The notes under the pieces were generated by a model. That model was not told the origin of the DNA. It ran no database searches and was given only the letters and a program-made list of their open reading frames with translations. Source: Aquabacter sp. L1I39 (GTDB lineage Bacteria > Pseudomonadota > Alphaproteobacteria > Rhizobiales > Xanthobacteraceae). From it: a stretch of 64,000 nt of DNA. Shown piece by piece: positions 1 through 8,518 of this stretch (its first letter is position 1; each line of letters starts with the position of its first letter). Location: NCBI RefSeq assembly GCF_017742835.1, contig NZ_CP072392.1:521388-585387 (forward strand). Reading direction: 5' to 3'. Both the position numbers and the translations under genes were made by a program.

Positions 1-107
1 ACGTCCACCATGTTGTCGGCGGCAGGGGCCGCCTGCGCGGCGCCCGATCCAAGCAGAGCCACGAGAACGGGGACAAAGCAAAGGATACGGGTGAGCCGCC
101 AAGCCAT
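1..107 (-). CDS. exported protein, N-terminus only (cut by window edge)
   Basis: Reading left from an ATG at 107, the 35 visible codons encode a typical signal peptide: a basic start (MAWRLTR), a hydrophobic core (ILCFVPVLVALL) and a small-residue cleavage region (GSGAAQA followed by APAADNMVD). The mature protein lies outside the window, so its function cannot be read. It follows ribBX on the same strand with a gap of about 120 bases and could be cotranscribed with it. Confidence 0.6.
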   Translation of the reverse strand, partial: MAWRLTRILCFVPVLVALLGSGAAQAAPAADNMVD

Positions 108-226
108 GGCGTCCTCCGAAGATGGCAGCCGGAATGCTCCATGCTGCCACCAACGGAAGGTCGGCAAAAGGCCGTCATGGACCCGCCGCGCGCGCCGGGG
201 GGCACGCGCGTGTCACAAAGACGGCA

Positions 227-1537
227 TCAGGCTTCCAGCGGCTCGGTCTCGACGATCTCAATACCGAAGCCGGCGAGACCCACATAGGTGCGGGTCTTGG
301 AGGCGAGGAGGCGGATAGACACCACGCCCAGGTCTCGCAGGATCTGCGCGCCAAGTCCGATCTCGCGCCAGTGGCGATCACGCTCGGCCTCGCTGGCGGT
401 CTTTTCGGTCTCGCCCACGGCGGTAGCGGGGACGCCCGCGGTTCCGTCGCGCAGATAGACCAGCACACCGCGCCCCTCGGCCTTGATGCGCTCCAGTGCC
501 TTCTGCACCGACTTGGCGCCGCCAAAGGCATCGCCGATGGGATCGGCCCGGTGCAGGCGCACCAGAACGTTCTCGCCATCGCCGATCCGACCATAGACCA
601 CCGCCAGGTGGTTCACGGACTCGAACGGCGTGACGAAGGAAAAGCCCTTCATCTCGCCGATGACGGTGGGCACGGGGAATTCGGCGGAGCGGGTGACGAG
701 CTTCTCGCGCGCCTGACGATAGGCGATGAGGTCCGCCACCGAAATGCGCACCAGGTTGTGCTTCTCGGCGAAGGCCGTCACCTGCGGGCCGCGCTGGACG
801 GTGCCGTCATCATTGACCAGTTCGGCAATCACGCCCACCGCCGGCAAGCCGGCGAGGCGGCACAGGTCCACCGCCGCCTCGGTATGTCCGGAGCGCATGA
901 GCACGCCGCCTTCCTTGGCGATCAGCGGGAAAACATGGCCGGGACGCACGAAATCAGCGGCGCCCATATTGGGATTGGCCAAAGCGCGCACGGTGTTGGT
1001 GCGCTCCTCGGCGGAGATGCCGGTGGTGGTGCCGTGCTTCACGTCCACGGAGACAGTGAAGGCGGTGCCCATGGGGGCATCATTATTGGCCACCATGGGC
1101 TCAAGGCGCAGGCGCTTGGCCTCGGAGGGGGGCAGCGGCGTGCACACGATGCCGGACGTGTTGCGGATGACGAAAGCCATCTTCTCCGGCGTGGTGAGCG
1201 AGGCGGCGAGGATCAAGTCGCCTTCATTCTCACGATCGTCGTCATCGGTGACGACCACGATGTCCCCCCGGGCGATGGCCTCAATGGCGGACTGGACGCG
1301 GGACTGGACAGTATCGGTCACGGGCAAACCTCGGATGCGGGGGGCAGGCAGGCCGAGAAGGTCGTTCGGGGTCACGGCGTGACCCGTCGCCTCCGCGATC
1401 CGCTCGGCGGTCTCGCGGGACACCCAGGCGCGCGCATCGTTGCACAGGGCCGTCACGCTGGCAGGGGACAGCCCCACCTGCCGGGCGAACGCGCTGCGCT
1501 TGGTTCCGGTGCTTTCGAGCCAGTCCGCGAGCTTCAT
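227..1537 (-). CDS. ribB: 3,4-dihydroxy-2-butanone-4-phosphate synthase with N-terminal HTH and degenerate GTP cyclohydrolase II domain (RibBX-like)
   Basis: Converts ribulose 5-phosphate to 3,4-dihydroxy-2-butanone 4-phosphate plus formate for riboflavin synthesis. Residues about 75-275 are a RibB domain with the acidic motif DDDDRENEGDLI and the HTEAAVDLCRLAGL segment. Residues about 280-436 align with GTP cyclohydrolase II, but the zinc-binding cysteines are absent (the equivalent region reads GDAFGGAKSVQKAL), so this half should not have cyclohydrolase activity; such RibBX proteins are known in Proteobacteria. Residues 1-72 form a small helix-turn-helix-like domain (FARQVGLSPASVTALCNDAR), which is not normal for RibB. 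An internal GTG at 1321 has a GAGG seven bases upstream and would give a conventional 364-residue RibBX without the HTH, so two starts are possible. It lies 67 bases downstream of aroC on the same strand. Confidence 0.88.
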   Translation of the reverse strand: MKLADWLESTGTKRSAFARQVGLSPASVTALCNDARAWVSRETAERIAEATGHAVTPNDLLGLPAPRIRGLPVTDTVQSRVQSAIEAIARGDIVVVTDDDDRENEGDLILAASLTTPEKMAFVIRNTSGIVCTPLPPSEAKRLRLEPMVANNDAPMGTAFTVSVDVKHGTTTGISAEERTNTVRALANPNMGAADFVRPGHVFPLIAKEGGVLMRSGHTEAAVDLCRLAGLPAVGVIAELVNDDGTVQRGPQVTAFAEKHNLVRISVADLIAYRQAREKLVTRSAEFPVPTVIGEMKGFSFVTPFESVNHLAVVYGRIGDGENVLVRLHRADPIGDAFGGAKSVQKALERIKAEGRGVLVYLRDGTAGVPATAVGETEKTASEAERDRHWREIGLGAQILRDLGVVSIRLLASKTRTYVGLAGFGIEIVETEPLEA

Positions 1538-1575
1538 GCCCGGACGCTAGCAGAGGGCAATTTCAGTCTCAATGA

Positions 1576-1590
1576 AATTTTTGAAAAATT
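1576..1590. promoter_or_regulatory. AT-rich 15-base palindrome before ribBX
   Basis: AATTTTTGAAAAATT is a perfect palindrome about its central base, and it lies in the otherwise GC-rich 67-base gap between aroC and the HTH-ribBX start. A second, looser dyad (TTTCA-N7-TGAAA) overlaps at 1561-1577. This is a candidate operator or promoter element. Binding by the fused HTH of the next gene is speculation. Confidence 0.4.
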
Positions 1591-1604
1591 CAGCGTGATT
1601 AAAA

Positions 1605-2714
1605 TCATCCCCCGAACGGCCAGTGCGGCGTGATTCCCACCTGCCCGCGATGGCGCAGCACATGGTCAGCCAGCACGCACCAAAGCATCGCCTCGCCCAC
1701 CGGCACGGCGCGAATCCCCACGCAAGGATCATGGCGACCCTTGGTCATCACCTCGGTCTCGGCCCCGGTGCGGTCCACCGAGCGGCGCGGCGTCAGGATG
1801 GAGGACGTGGGCTTGACCGCGAAGCGCGCCACCAGGGGCGCCCCGGTGGAAATGCCCCCGAGCACCCCCCCGGCATGATTGGACAGGAAGACCGGCCCAT
1901 CCGGCCCATGGCGCATTTCGTCGGCATTGTCCTCGCCGGTGAGGCGGGCGGCATTGAAACCTTCGCCGATCTCCACCCCCTTCACCGCATTGATGCCCAT
2001 GAGGGCGGCGGCGATATCAGCGTCGAGCTTGCCATAGAGCGGTGCGCCGAGGCCCACCGGCACACCTTCCGCCACCAGTTCCACCACTGCGCCGATGGAG
2101 GAGCCGCTCTTGCGGATGCCGTCCAGATACTCGGTCCATAACGGCACAGTGGCGGCGTCCGGGCAGAAGAAGGGGTTGTTCGGCACCTCGTCCCAGTCCC
2201 AGCGGCTGCGGTCGATGGCGATCTCGCCGATCTGAACCAGCGCGCCGCGCACGGTCACGCCCGGCAGCACCTTGGCCGCCAGCGCGCCGGCAGCGACGCG
2301 GGTTGCCGTCTCGCGGGCCGAGGAGCGGCCGCCGCCGCGATGATCGCGCAGCCCATATTTGGCATCATAGGTATAGTCGGCATGGCCGGGGCGGTAGCTG
2401 CCGGCAATGTTGGCATAGTCCTTGGAGCGCTGGTCCACATTGTCGATCTGGAGCGCCACCGGGGTTCCGGTGGTCACCAGCACGCCTTCCTCCTGCTCCA
2501 GCACGCCGGAAAGGATGCGCACCTCGTCTGGCTCACGACGCTGGGTGGTGAAGCGCGACTGTCCCGGACGGCGCCGGTCGAGCGCCGCCTGGATCTCGGA
2601 GAGGGTAAAGCGCAGGCCAGGCGGGCAGCCATCCACCACGCAGCCGATCGCGGGACCGTGGCTCTCCCCGAAGGTGGTGACCCGGAACATGTGACCGAAG
2701 GTGTTGAAGGACAT
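1605..2714 (-). CDS. aroC: chorismate synthase
   Basis: Catalyses the last step of the shikimate pathway, 5-enolpyruvylshikimate 3-phosphate to chorismate, using reduced FMN. The 369-residue length is normal. Family signatures are clear: the N-terminal [20 protein letters not shown], then [16 protein letters not shown], and the [19 protein letters not shown] region around residues 125-145. The ATG at 2714 gives the standard [12 protein letters not shown] start. It is followed on the same strand by ribBX after 67 bases. No promoter could be placed with confidence in the 270-base gap upstream. Confidence 0.97.
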   Translation of the reverse strand: MSFNTFGHMFRVTTFGESHGPAIGCVVDGCPPGLRFTLSEIQAALDRRRPGQSRFTTQRREPDEVRILSGVLEQEEGVLVTTGTPVALQIDNVDQRSKDYANIAGSYRPGHADYTYDAKYGLRDHRGGGRSSARETATRVAAGALAAKVLPGVTVRGALVQIGEIAIDRSRWDWDEVPNNPFFCPDAATVPLWTEYLDGIRKSGSSIGAVVELVAEGVPVGLGAPLYGKLDADIAAALMGINAVKGVEIGEGFNAARLTGEDNADEMRHGPDGPVFLSNHAGGVLGGISTGAPLVARFAVKPTSSILTPRRSVDRTGAETEVMTKGRHDPCVGIRAVPVGEAMLWCVLADHVLRHRGQVGITPHWPFGG

Positions 2715-2984
2715 GAACGCCTGCCGAAAGCCGGATGAACCGACGCTCTCCTAGAGCGCTCCGCGCCCTTTGGGCAATGTTTTGTTCCGCAGGCCCGGTG
2801 CGCAAGCCGCCTGACCCGTCGGCCGGATGGGCTTCGCCAGGGTGCCCAGAGGCATGAAACTCTGAAGCCGGCATCGTCGCAAAAGTGTCAAGATCAAGCG
2901 GCGGCGCGGTTTTTCCTGCGGCGGGCTTCGCGTTTCGCCCTCCGGCTGTGATATGGAGGGAGGGCACAGGTCACTCTTCAAGCC

Positions 2985-4301
2985 ATGCCGATAATAGAAA
3001 TCCTGATCGTACTCCTGCTCGTTCTTCTCAATGCGGTTCTTGCCGCTGCGGAATTGTCCATCGTTTCGGCCCGCCCCGCCCGGCTCCGGAATCGGGCGGA
3101 TCGGGGGCACAAGGGAGCCCAGGCCGCACTTGCGCTCGGGGCAGAGCCGGGCCGCTTCCTGTCCACCGTCCAGATCGGCATTACCCTCATCGGCATCCTG
3201 GCGGGCGCCTTTTCCGGCGCTAGCCTCGGTGCCTATCTGTCCACGGCCCTGCAGGAGGCCGGCCTTGCCCAGGCGGCGGCGGATGGCGTCGGCTATGCGC
3301 TCGCCGTGGGTGGCATCACCTATGTGTCGCTGGTCATCGGCGAGCTCATCCCCAAGCGCCTCGCCCTCCAAAATCCCGAGGCGCTCGCCTGCGTGATGGC
3401 GCCCTTGATGGTGCGCCTGTCCAAGGTGGCCGCGCCGGCGGTGTGGCTGCTGGACGCGTCCACCCGGCTGGTGCTGCGCCTGCTGGGCGAGAAGGGCCGC
3501 AGCGGGGAAGGCGTCACCGATGAGGAAATCCGCGCCATCATCACCGAGGCGGAGAATTCCGGCGTCATCGAGCCCGCGGAACGGCGCATGATTTCGGGCG
3601 TGATGCGCCTCGCCGACCGGCCGGTCACCGCCATCATGACCCCGCGTCCCGACGTGGAATGGGTGGACATCTCGGCCAGCGCCGAGGAAATCCGCGACAC
3701 CTTGCTCCAGACGCCGCACAGCCGCCTGCCCGCCTGCGACAAGTCACCCGAGGAGACCGTGGGAATCATCCAGGCCAAGCGTCTGCTGGACTCCTACCTC
3801 CAGGGCGAAACGCCGGACCCGCGTGCCTTCGTTCAGCCGGTGCCTTTCGTGGTGGAGACGGTCGGGGCACTGGAAGCCATGCGCATCCTGCGCGGCGCCG
3901 ACGTGCCCATGGGCATCGTGGTGGACGAGTATGGGGACATGGTCGGCGTGGTGACCGGCTACGACCTGCTGGTGGCCATCACCGGCTCTATCTCCGAGGA
4001 AGACACACACGACGAAGTTCATGTGGTGCGGCGGCAGGATGGTTCCTACCTGATCTCGGGAGAGACGCCCGTGGACGAGATGCGCGAAGTGCTCGACGTG
4101 GAACTGCCCTCGGATCGGGGCTTCCATACCATTGCCGGCTTCGCCCTCTCGCAGACTAAGGAATTACCGTCGGTGGGCACCGTATTCGACGCCTATGGCT
4201 GGCGCTTCGAGATCGTCGACATGGACGGCCGGCGTATCGACAAGCTGCTGGTCTTCCGCCCGCCGGTCCTCCACCGCCAGAAGGTGGTGGGCGAGGAATA
4301 A
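2985..4301 (+). CDS. hemolysin-family/CorC-TlyC transporter-associated protein (DUF21, two CBS domains)
   Basis: A 438-residue membrane protein of the UPF0053 family. Residues 1-190 form the DUF21 membrane domain with several hydrophobic spans, beginning IIEILIVLLLVLLNAVLAAAELS. Two CBS domains follow (about 205-330, with MTPRPDVEWVD and GIVVDEYGDMVGVVTGYDLL), and residues 350-430 are the CorC/HlyC C-terminal transporter-associated domain. Relatives are implicated in magnesium/cobalt efflux or membrane homeostasis; the substrate here is unknown. It starts at an ATG 270 bases from divergent aroC and ends in front of a strong hairpin. Confidence 0.9.
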   Translation: MPIIEILIVLLLVLLNAVLAAAELSIVSARPARLRNRADRGHKGAQAALALGAEPGRFLSTVQIGITLIGILAGAFSGASLGAYLSTALQEAGLAQAAADGVGYALAVGGITYVSLVIGELIPKRLALQNPEALACVMAPLMVRLSKVAAPAVWLLDASTRLVLRLLGEKGRSGEGVTDEEIRAIITEAENSGVIEPAERRMISGVMRLADRPVTAIMTPRPDVEWVDISASAEEIRDTLLQTPHSRLPACDKSPEETVGIIQAKRLLDSYLQGETPDPRAFVQPVPFVVETVGALEAMRILRGADVPMGIVVDEYGDMVGVVTGYDLLVAITGSISEEDTHDEVHVVRRQDGSYLISGETPVDEMREVLDVELPSDRGFHTIAGFALSQTKELPSVGTVFDAYGWRFEIVDMDGRRIDKLLVFRPPVLHRQKVVGEE

Positions 4302-4334
4302 GGACAGGGCAGAGGCGCAGGACGCGACAAGAGC

Positions 4335-4360
4335 GCGGGCATGCCCAATGGCATGCCCGC
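4335..4360 (+). terminator. hairpin after the CBS-domain gene
   Basis: GCGGGCATGCC, loop CAAT, GGCATGCCCGC: a perfect 11-base-pair stem starting 34 bases after the stop at 4301. No T-run follows, so it may act as a bidirectional or Rho-assisted 3' end between this gene and convergent xseB. Confidence 0.55.
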
Positions 4361-4510
4361 GATCACGCCCCGCCGCATCTGCTTTCCCAGTCGGGCAGAT
4401 TTGGCGGAACAAACGGTGTTTATCCACAGGATCGCGATTCGCTCGCCTCCTGTTCCCGCTCTGGCCCACCGGCGCGGCTTCACCTGTCCCGATCTGGCAC
4501 AGACAGCCCC

Positions 4511-4786
4511 TCAGGCCGGATCGAGGGGCGCCGTTCCGCTCGGGCGGCCGTCCGCATCGCGCACGATGGTCTCGACGCGGGCCTCCGCCTCCTTCAGCAG
4601 CGCATCGCACCGTTTCTTGAGGGCCTCGCCGCGCTCATAGATGGCGATGGATTCTTCCAGCGGCACATCGCCCCGCTCCAGCCGCTGGACGATGGCCTCC
4701 AGCTCGGCCAGCGCCGCCTCGAAGCTGAGGCCGCCGACGGCCGGAGCCTTGCCGGCCTTGGCCGGGGCAGTGGGGATTTCGGCCAT
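4511..4786 (-). CDS. xseB: exodeoxyribonuclease VII small subunit
   Basis: A 91-residue protein with the XseB core [19 protein letters not shown] followed by [20 protein letters not shown], two helices that bind XseA to form the single-strand-specific exonuclease VII. The start at 4786 (MAEIPTAP) was chosen because GGAGGAG lies six bases upstream; an ATG two codons earlier would overlap that ribosome-binding site. No xseA is nearby. Alphaproteobacteria often encode xseB separately. Confidence 0.92.
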   Translation of the reverse strand: MAEIPTAPAKAGKAPAVGGLSFEAALAELEAIVQRLERGDVPLEESIAIYERGEALKKRCDALLKEAEARVETIVRDADGRPSGTAPLDPA

Positions 4787-4985
4787 GGGCATCTCCTCCA
4801 AGTGGCGGACAGGCGTCCGCCGAATCCAACCAAATCGGGGCGCACCATAGCCTGATCGCCCGCCCCTCTCCATCGAGGCGGCTCCGCGCAGCCCTCTCCC
4901 GCGCCCGCCGGGGTGGTGGCGGGGCGCTGCCTTTGCTAGAAGCCGCGCCAAACGCACGTGCACTCCCACAGGGCGAAGACATCCC

Positions 4986-6134
4986 ATGGCCGAAGCGCCG
5001 CAGAGCCCCCTCCCCCCGCGCGACACCCGCGCGCTCGACGACGCCCTGCTGGCGCGGTTCGCCGCCGCCGGCTATGCGCCGTGCGATCCGCCCATCCTCC
5101 AGCCGGCCGACGTCTTCCTGGACGTGTCGGGCGAATCCATCCGCCGCCGCCTGTTCTTGACTGTGGATGCGGACGGGCGGGAACTGTGCCTGCGGCCGGA
5201 CCTGACCATTCCCGTCGCCCGCGAGGTGATCGCCCGCAACCAGCCGCTGCCAGCGGCGGTGAGCTATCTCGGCCCGGTCTTCCGCTTTCGTGGCGAGGCC
5301 TCGGGCGAGTTCCGCCAGGCGGGCGTAGAATCCTTCGGCCGCACCGACACCGAGGCGGCGGACGCCGACATCCTGGCTCTGGGCCTTGAGGCGTGCGCCC
5401 TCTACGGCCTGCCTTCCCCGAAGATCCGGCTGGGCGATCTCGGCCTGTTCTCGGCGCTGCTGGAGGCCCTGCCCCTCGCCCCGGCCTGGAAGCGCCGCCT
5501 CATCAAGGATTTCGGCCAAAGCCGGCTCGATGCCGACCTCTCCCGCCTGGGCGCGCCCCGCGCCAATGGCGGCACGGTGCCGAGCGGCGTGCTGAACGCG
5601 CTCGCCGGCAGCGACCCGGAGGGCGCCCGCGCGCTCATCACCGATCTGCTCTCCATCGCAGGCATCAATACGGTGGGCGGACGCTCGGTCTCCGAGATTG
5701 CCGCGCGCTTCCTGGAACAGGCGACGCTGGATGCGGGCGCCGGCCTGCCGGCCGAGACTTCCATGATCCTCGCGCGCTATCTGGCCATTTCCGGCGACCC
5801 GGACAGCGCTTCCGCCGCCTTGCGGGCGCTGGCGGGCGATGCGGGCATCGACCTCAACGCCGCCCTCGACCTGTTCGACCGCCGCACCGGCTTCTTCACC
5901 GTGCACGGCATCGAGCCCGCCGACATCGCCTTCTCCACCGCCTTCGGCCGGCCCATGGACTATTATAGCGGCATGGTGTTCGAGCTGGACGACCCGCAGG
6001 AGCGGATCTCCGGTCCCCTGGTGGCGGGCGGTCGCTACGATCCCCTGCTGGCGCGCATCGGCGCCGGGCGGAGCGTGCCGGCGGTGGGATTTGCCGTTTG
6101 GGTGGAACGGCTCGCGAACCTGGAGGCGCGCTGA
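4986..6134 (+). CDS. hisZ: ATP phosphoribosyltransferase regulatory subunit
   Basis: A class II aminoacyl-tRNA-synthetase-like protein (382 residues) that lacks tRNA-charging activity and serves as the regulatory subunit of HisG. The HisRS-like motif 2 region is visible ([18 protein letters not shown]), as are the [14 protein letters not shown] segment and the C-terminal [12 protein letters not shown]. Its stop overlaps the hisG start (TGATG at 6132-6136), so the two are translationally coupled. It is divergent from xseB, with 199 bases between the starts. Confidence 0.95.
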   Translation: MAEAPQSPLPPRDTRALDDALLARFAAAGYAPCDPPILQPADVFLDVSGESIRRRLFLTVDADGRELCLRPDLTIPVAREVIARNQPLPAAVSYLGPVFRFRGEASGEFRQAGVESFGRTDTEAADADILALGLEACALYGLPSPKIRLGDLGLFSALLEALPLAPAWKRRLIKDFGQSRLDADLSRLGAPRANGGTVPSGVLNALAGSDPEGARALITDLLSIAGINTVGGRSVSEIAARFLEQATLDAGAGLPAETSMILARYLAISGDPDSASAALRALAGDAGIDLNAALDLFDRRTGFFTVHGIEPADIAFSTAFGRPMDYYSGMVFELDDPQERISGPLVAGGRYDPLLARIGAGRSVPAVGFAVWVERLANLEAR

Positions 6135-7114
6135 TGAGCGAGACCTTGATCCTCGCCGTGCCCTCCAAGGGCCGGCTTCAGGAAAACGTGCAGAACTTCT
6201 TTTCCCGTGCGGGCATGCCCCTGCTGCAGGCGCGGGGCGCCCGCGACTATCGCGGCGCGCTAGGCGGCGTCGCCGACGTGGAAGTGGCCTATCTGTCGGC
6301 TTCCGAGATTGCCGGCGCGCTCGCCTCCGGCTCCGCCCATGTGGGCGTGACCGGGGAAGATCTGGTGCGGGAGAACATCCCCCAGGCCGAGACCCGCGTG
6401 ACACTGCTGCAGAAGCTGGGCTTCGGCCACGCCAATGTGGTGGTGGCGGTGCCCCAGGCCTGGATCGACGTCTCCACCATGGATGACCTGGACGACGTGG
6501 CCGGCCATTTCCACAGCCGCACCGGCCGCCGGATCCGGGTGGCGACCAAATATGTGAACCTCACGCGGTCCTTCTTCGCCCGCCACGGCATCGTCGACTA
6601 CCGCATCGTGGAGAGCGCCGGCGCCACCGAGGGCACGCCCGCCGCCGGCTCCGCGGAATTGATCGTCGACATCACCACCACCGGCGCCACCCTTGCGGCC
6701 AATGCGCTGAAAGTGGTGGATGACGGCGTCATCCTGCGCTCGGAGGCCAATCTGGTGGCCTCCCTCACCGCCCCCTGGACCATGGGCGCGCGCGCGGCGG
6801 CCCGCGCCATGTTCGACCGCATGGCAGCGGAACGGCGCGCCCGCACCATGCGCGAGGTGCGCACGCGCTTCGAGCAATGCGATGCCAGCCTGGTGGAACG
6901 GGCGGTGGCGGATTTCCGCTGCGTGGCGCCGTTTGGCGGCCCCACCTCCTCCGGCATGCTCACCTTGCACTGCCCGCCGGACACCTTGCATGGCCTTGCC
7001 ACCTTCCTGCGCGCCCATGGGGCGAGCATGGTGACGGTGGCGCCCATCGAATATGTGTTCGCCTCCGACAACCCGCTCTACGAGGCTCTGGAGGCCCGCC
7101 TGTCGGGCCGCTGA
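6134..7114 (+). CDS. hisG: ATP phosphoribosyltransferase (HisG)
   Basis: Performs the first step of histidine synthesis, joining ATP and PRPP. The start at 6134 ([17 protein letters not shown]) overlaps the hisZ stop by one base. The PRPP-binding loop region reads [13 protein letters not shown] (about 160-172), followed by [14 protein letters not shown]. At 326 residues it is longer than the short HisG (about 210-230) usually paired with HisZ; residues about 235-326 form a C-terminal extension ([19 protein letters not shown] and on). Bradyrhizobium-type HisG proteins have the same layout. Its 3' end overlaps the convergent acyltransferase by 37 bases. Confidence 0.95.
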   Translation: MSETLILAVPSKGRLQENVQNFFSRAGMPLLQARGARDYRGALGGVADVEVAYLSASEIAGALASGSAHVGVTGEDLVRENIPQAETRVTLLQKLGFGHANVVVAVPQAWIDVSTMDDLDDVAGHFHSRTGRRIRVATKYVNLTRSFFARHGIVDYRIVESAGATEGTPAAGSAELIVDITTTGATLAANALKVVDDGVILRSEANLVASLTAPWTMGARAAARAMFDRMAAERRARTMREVRTRFEQCDASLVERAVADFRCVAPFGGPTSSGMLTLHCPPDTLHGLATFLRAHGASMVTVAPIEYVFASDNPLYEALEARLSGR

Positions 7115-8292
7115 CGGGCGAGGCCATAGGCGCGGCGCACCTGGACGCCGCGCTCCAGACGCTCGGCCATGCGGTTGAAGCGCACCTGCGCCGGGCGCTC
7201 GACGCGGGCATGGGTGAAGGCGGAGAGGGCGAGAACGGCGGTAAGGATGGCCGCCAGCAAAACGAGGCTGGCAGGCGTGCTGCCGAGATCGTAAAGCGCC
7301 TTGGCGTGCCCCTCCACCAGGACCTGCCGCTCAAGGCCCAAGCCCAATAGGCCCGCCACCGTCCAGGCGAGGAAGGCCGCCACCATCAGCACCCATTGGT
7401 GGGTCATGTAGATGGAGTAGGACCACGCCCCGAGCCGCGCGAACGGCTTGGCGAGAAGCAGCCGCGAGACCGCTCCCTCCTGGCGGGCGAACACCAGAAC
7501 CGCACCGGCAAAAACCACGGGTGCGGCGAGGCTCCAGGGCGCCACCTGGTCGGGCCCATGGCCCGCCACCACCACGAAGCCCGCCACCGCGCCCACGGAG
7601 AGGAGCTCCAGCATGCTCGCCGCCGGGAGCCGCATGCCGCAGATGCGCGCGTGCAAGTGATAGGCCGCCACGCCCAGGAAGAAGCCGGCGACGCAGCGGA
7701 ACAGGCCGAAATCGGCCGTGGAGTTCATATAGGTGGGGGACGCCACGGCCAGCACGCCGATGCCAGCGAGCGAGAGCAGAAGCGCCGCCGCCCATAGCCG
7801 CCGGGCTACCAGCACCACCACCGCGCCGAACAGCAGGTAGGTGTAGAACTCCGCCCCGATGCTCCAGCTCGGCGCATTCCAAGACATGCCATGGAGGTTG
7901 GCCGCGTTCAGCAACGCCAGATGGATGGGAATGGAGACCAGGGAATATTCGCTCGGCATCACGGTGAGAGCGAACCGCTCCGGGTGCGGCACCAGGTTGA
8001 CGAGGCCGATAAAGACCACGAAGGCCGCCAGCATCGCCGCGTGCAACGGCCACAGGCGCCCCAGCCGCCGCACCACGAAGCTGCGCCAATGGGCGAGCGT
8101 GCCGAGCCTGTGGCCATAAGCGTGGCAGACCACGAAGCCGCTGAGGACAAAGAAAAAGTCCACCAGCAGGTAAGCATTCGAGACGAGCCGCACGTCGGTC
8201 AGCGGCGAGACGAACACGAAGCAGAAATGGAACAGGACCACCAGCAGGGCGCAGATCCCACGCCACGCATCCAGCGCTTCAAAACGATCCAT
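7078..8292 (-). CDS. membrane acyltransferase (OafA/YrhL, acyltransferase-3 family)
   Basis: A polytopic membrane protein of about 404 residues. The N-terminus [19 protein letters not shown] and the segment [20 protein letters not shown] are hallmarks of acyltransferase-3 enzymes that O-acylate surface polysaccharides, lipids or small molecules; the acceptor is unknown. Around ten hydrophobic spans follow. The ATG at 8292 has GGAGG eight bases upstream; a GTG at 8301 is possible but sits on the ribosome-binding site. The C-terminal tail ([15 protein letters not shown]) is encoded antisense to the end of hisG. Confidence 0.88.
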   Translation of the reverse strand: MDRFEALDAWRGICALLVVLFHFCFVFVSPLTDVRLVSNAYLLVDFFFVLSGFVVCHAYGHRLGTLAHWRSFVVRRLGRLWPLHAAMLAAFVVFIGLVNLVPHPERFALTVMPSEYSLVSIPIHLALLNAANLHGMSWNAPSWSIGAEFYTYLLFGAVVVLVARRLWAAALLLSLAGIGVLAVASPTYMNSTADFGLFRCVAGFFLGVAAYHLHARICGMRLPAASMLELLSVGAVAGFVVVAGHGPDQVAPWSLAAPVVFAGAVLVFARQEGAVSRLLLAKPFARLGAWSYSIYMTHQWVLMVAAFLAWTVAGLLGLGLERQVLVEGHAKALYDLGSTPASLVLLAAILTAVLALSAFTHARVERPAQVRFNRMAERLERGVQVRRAYGLARQRPDRRASRAS

Positions 8293-8518
8293 GCGGTTCA
8301 CCTCCGCTCTCCTGAATTGCGGCGGTGCGAAGGGGTTCCGAAAACACCCATGAGACGGGCGGGCGGCAGATGGACGCTCCGCGCAGGACAGCGGTAAAGG
8401 GTGCGGTCGGCAGGCGTGGGCCTAGCGCTCTTCCGCCCGCGCGTCTGAGGTCCTAAAGTCGGCGCAGATTGAAAGACGGCGTGGCCGCAGGGTGCCCCGC
8501 CGTGGCCCGGAGTGACCG

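Noticed and set aside
1538..1604. Possible FMN riboswitch before ribBX
   Set aside because: The gap to aroC is only 67 bases, too short for the RFN element, and no conserved RFN segments are present.
122..1633. A 503-codon plus-strand frame opposite ribBX
   Set aside because: It is antisense to a clear RibBX gene, has biased low-complexity composition and no ribosome-binding site.
4420..4428. Perfect DnaA box TTATCCACA between the CBS-domain gene and xseB
   Set aside because: A single 9-mer is expected by chance about once in this length of DNA on two strands, and there is no cluster, AT-rich unwinding region or dnaA nearby.
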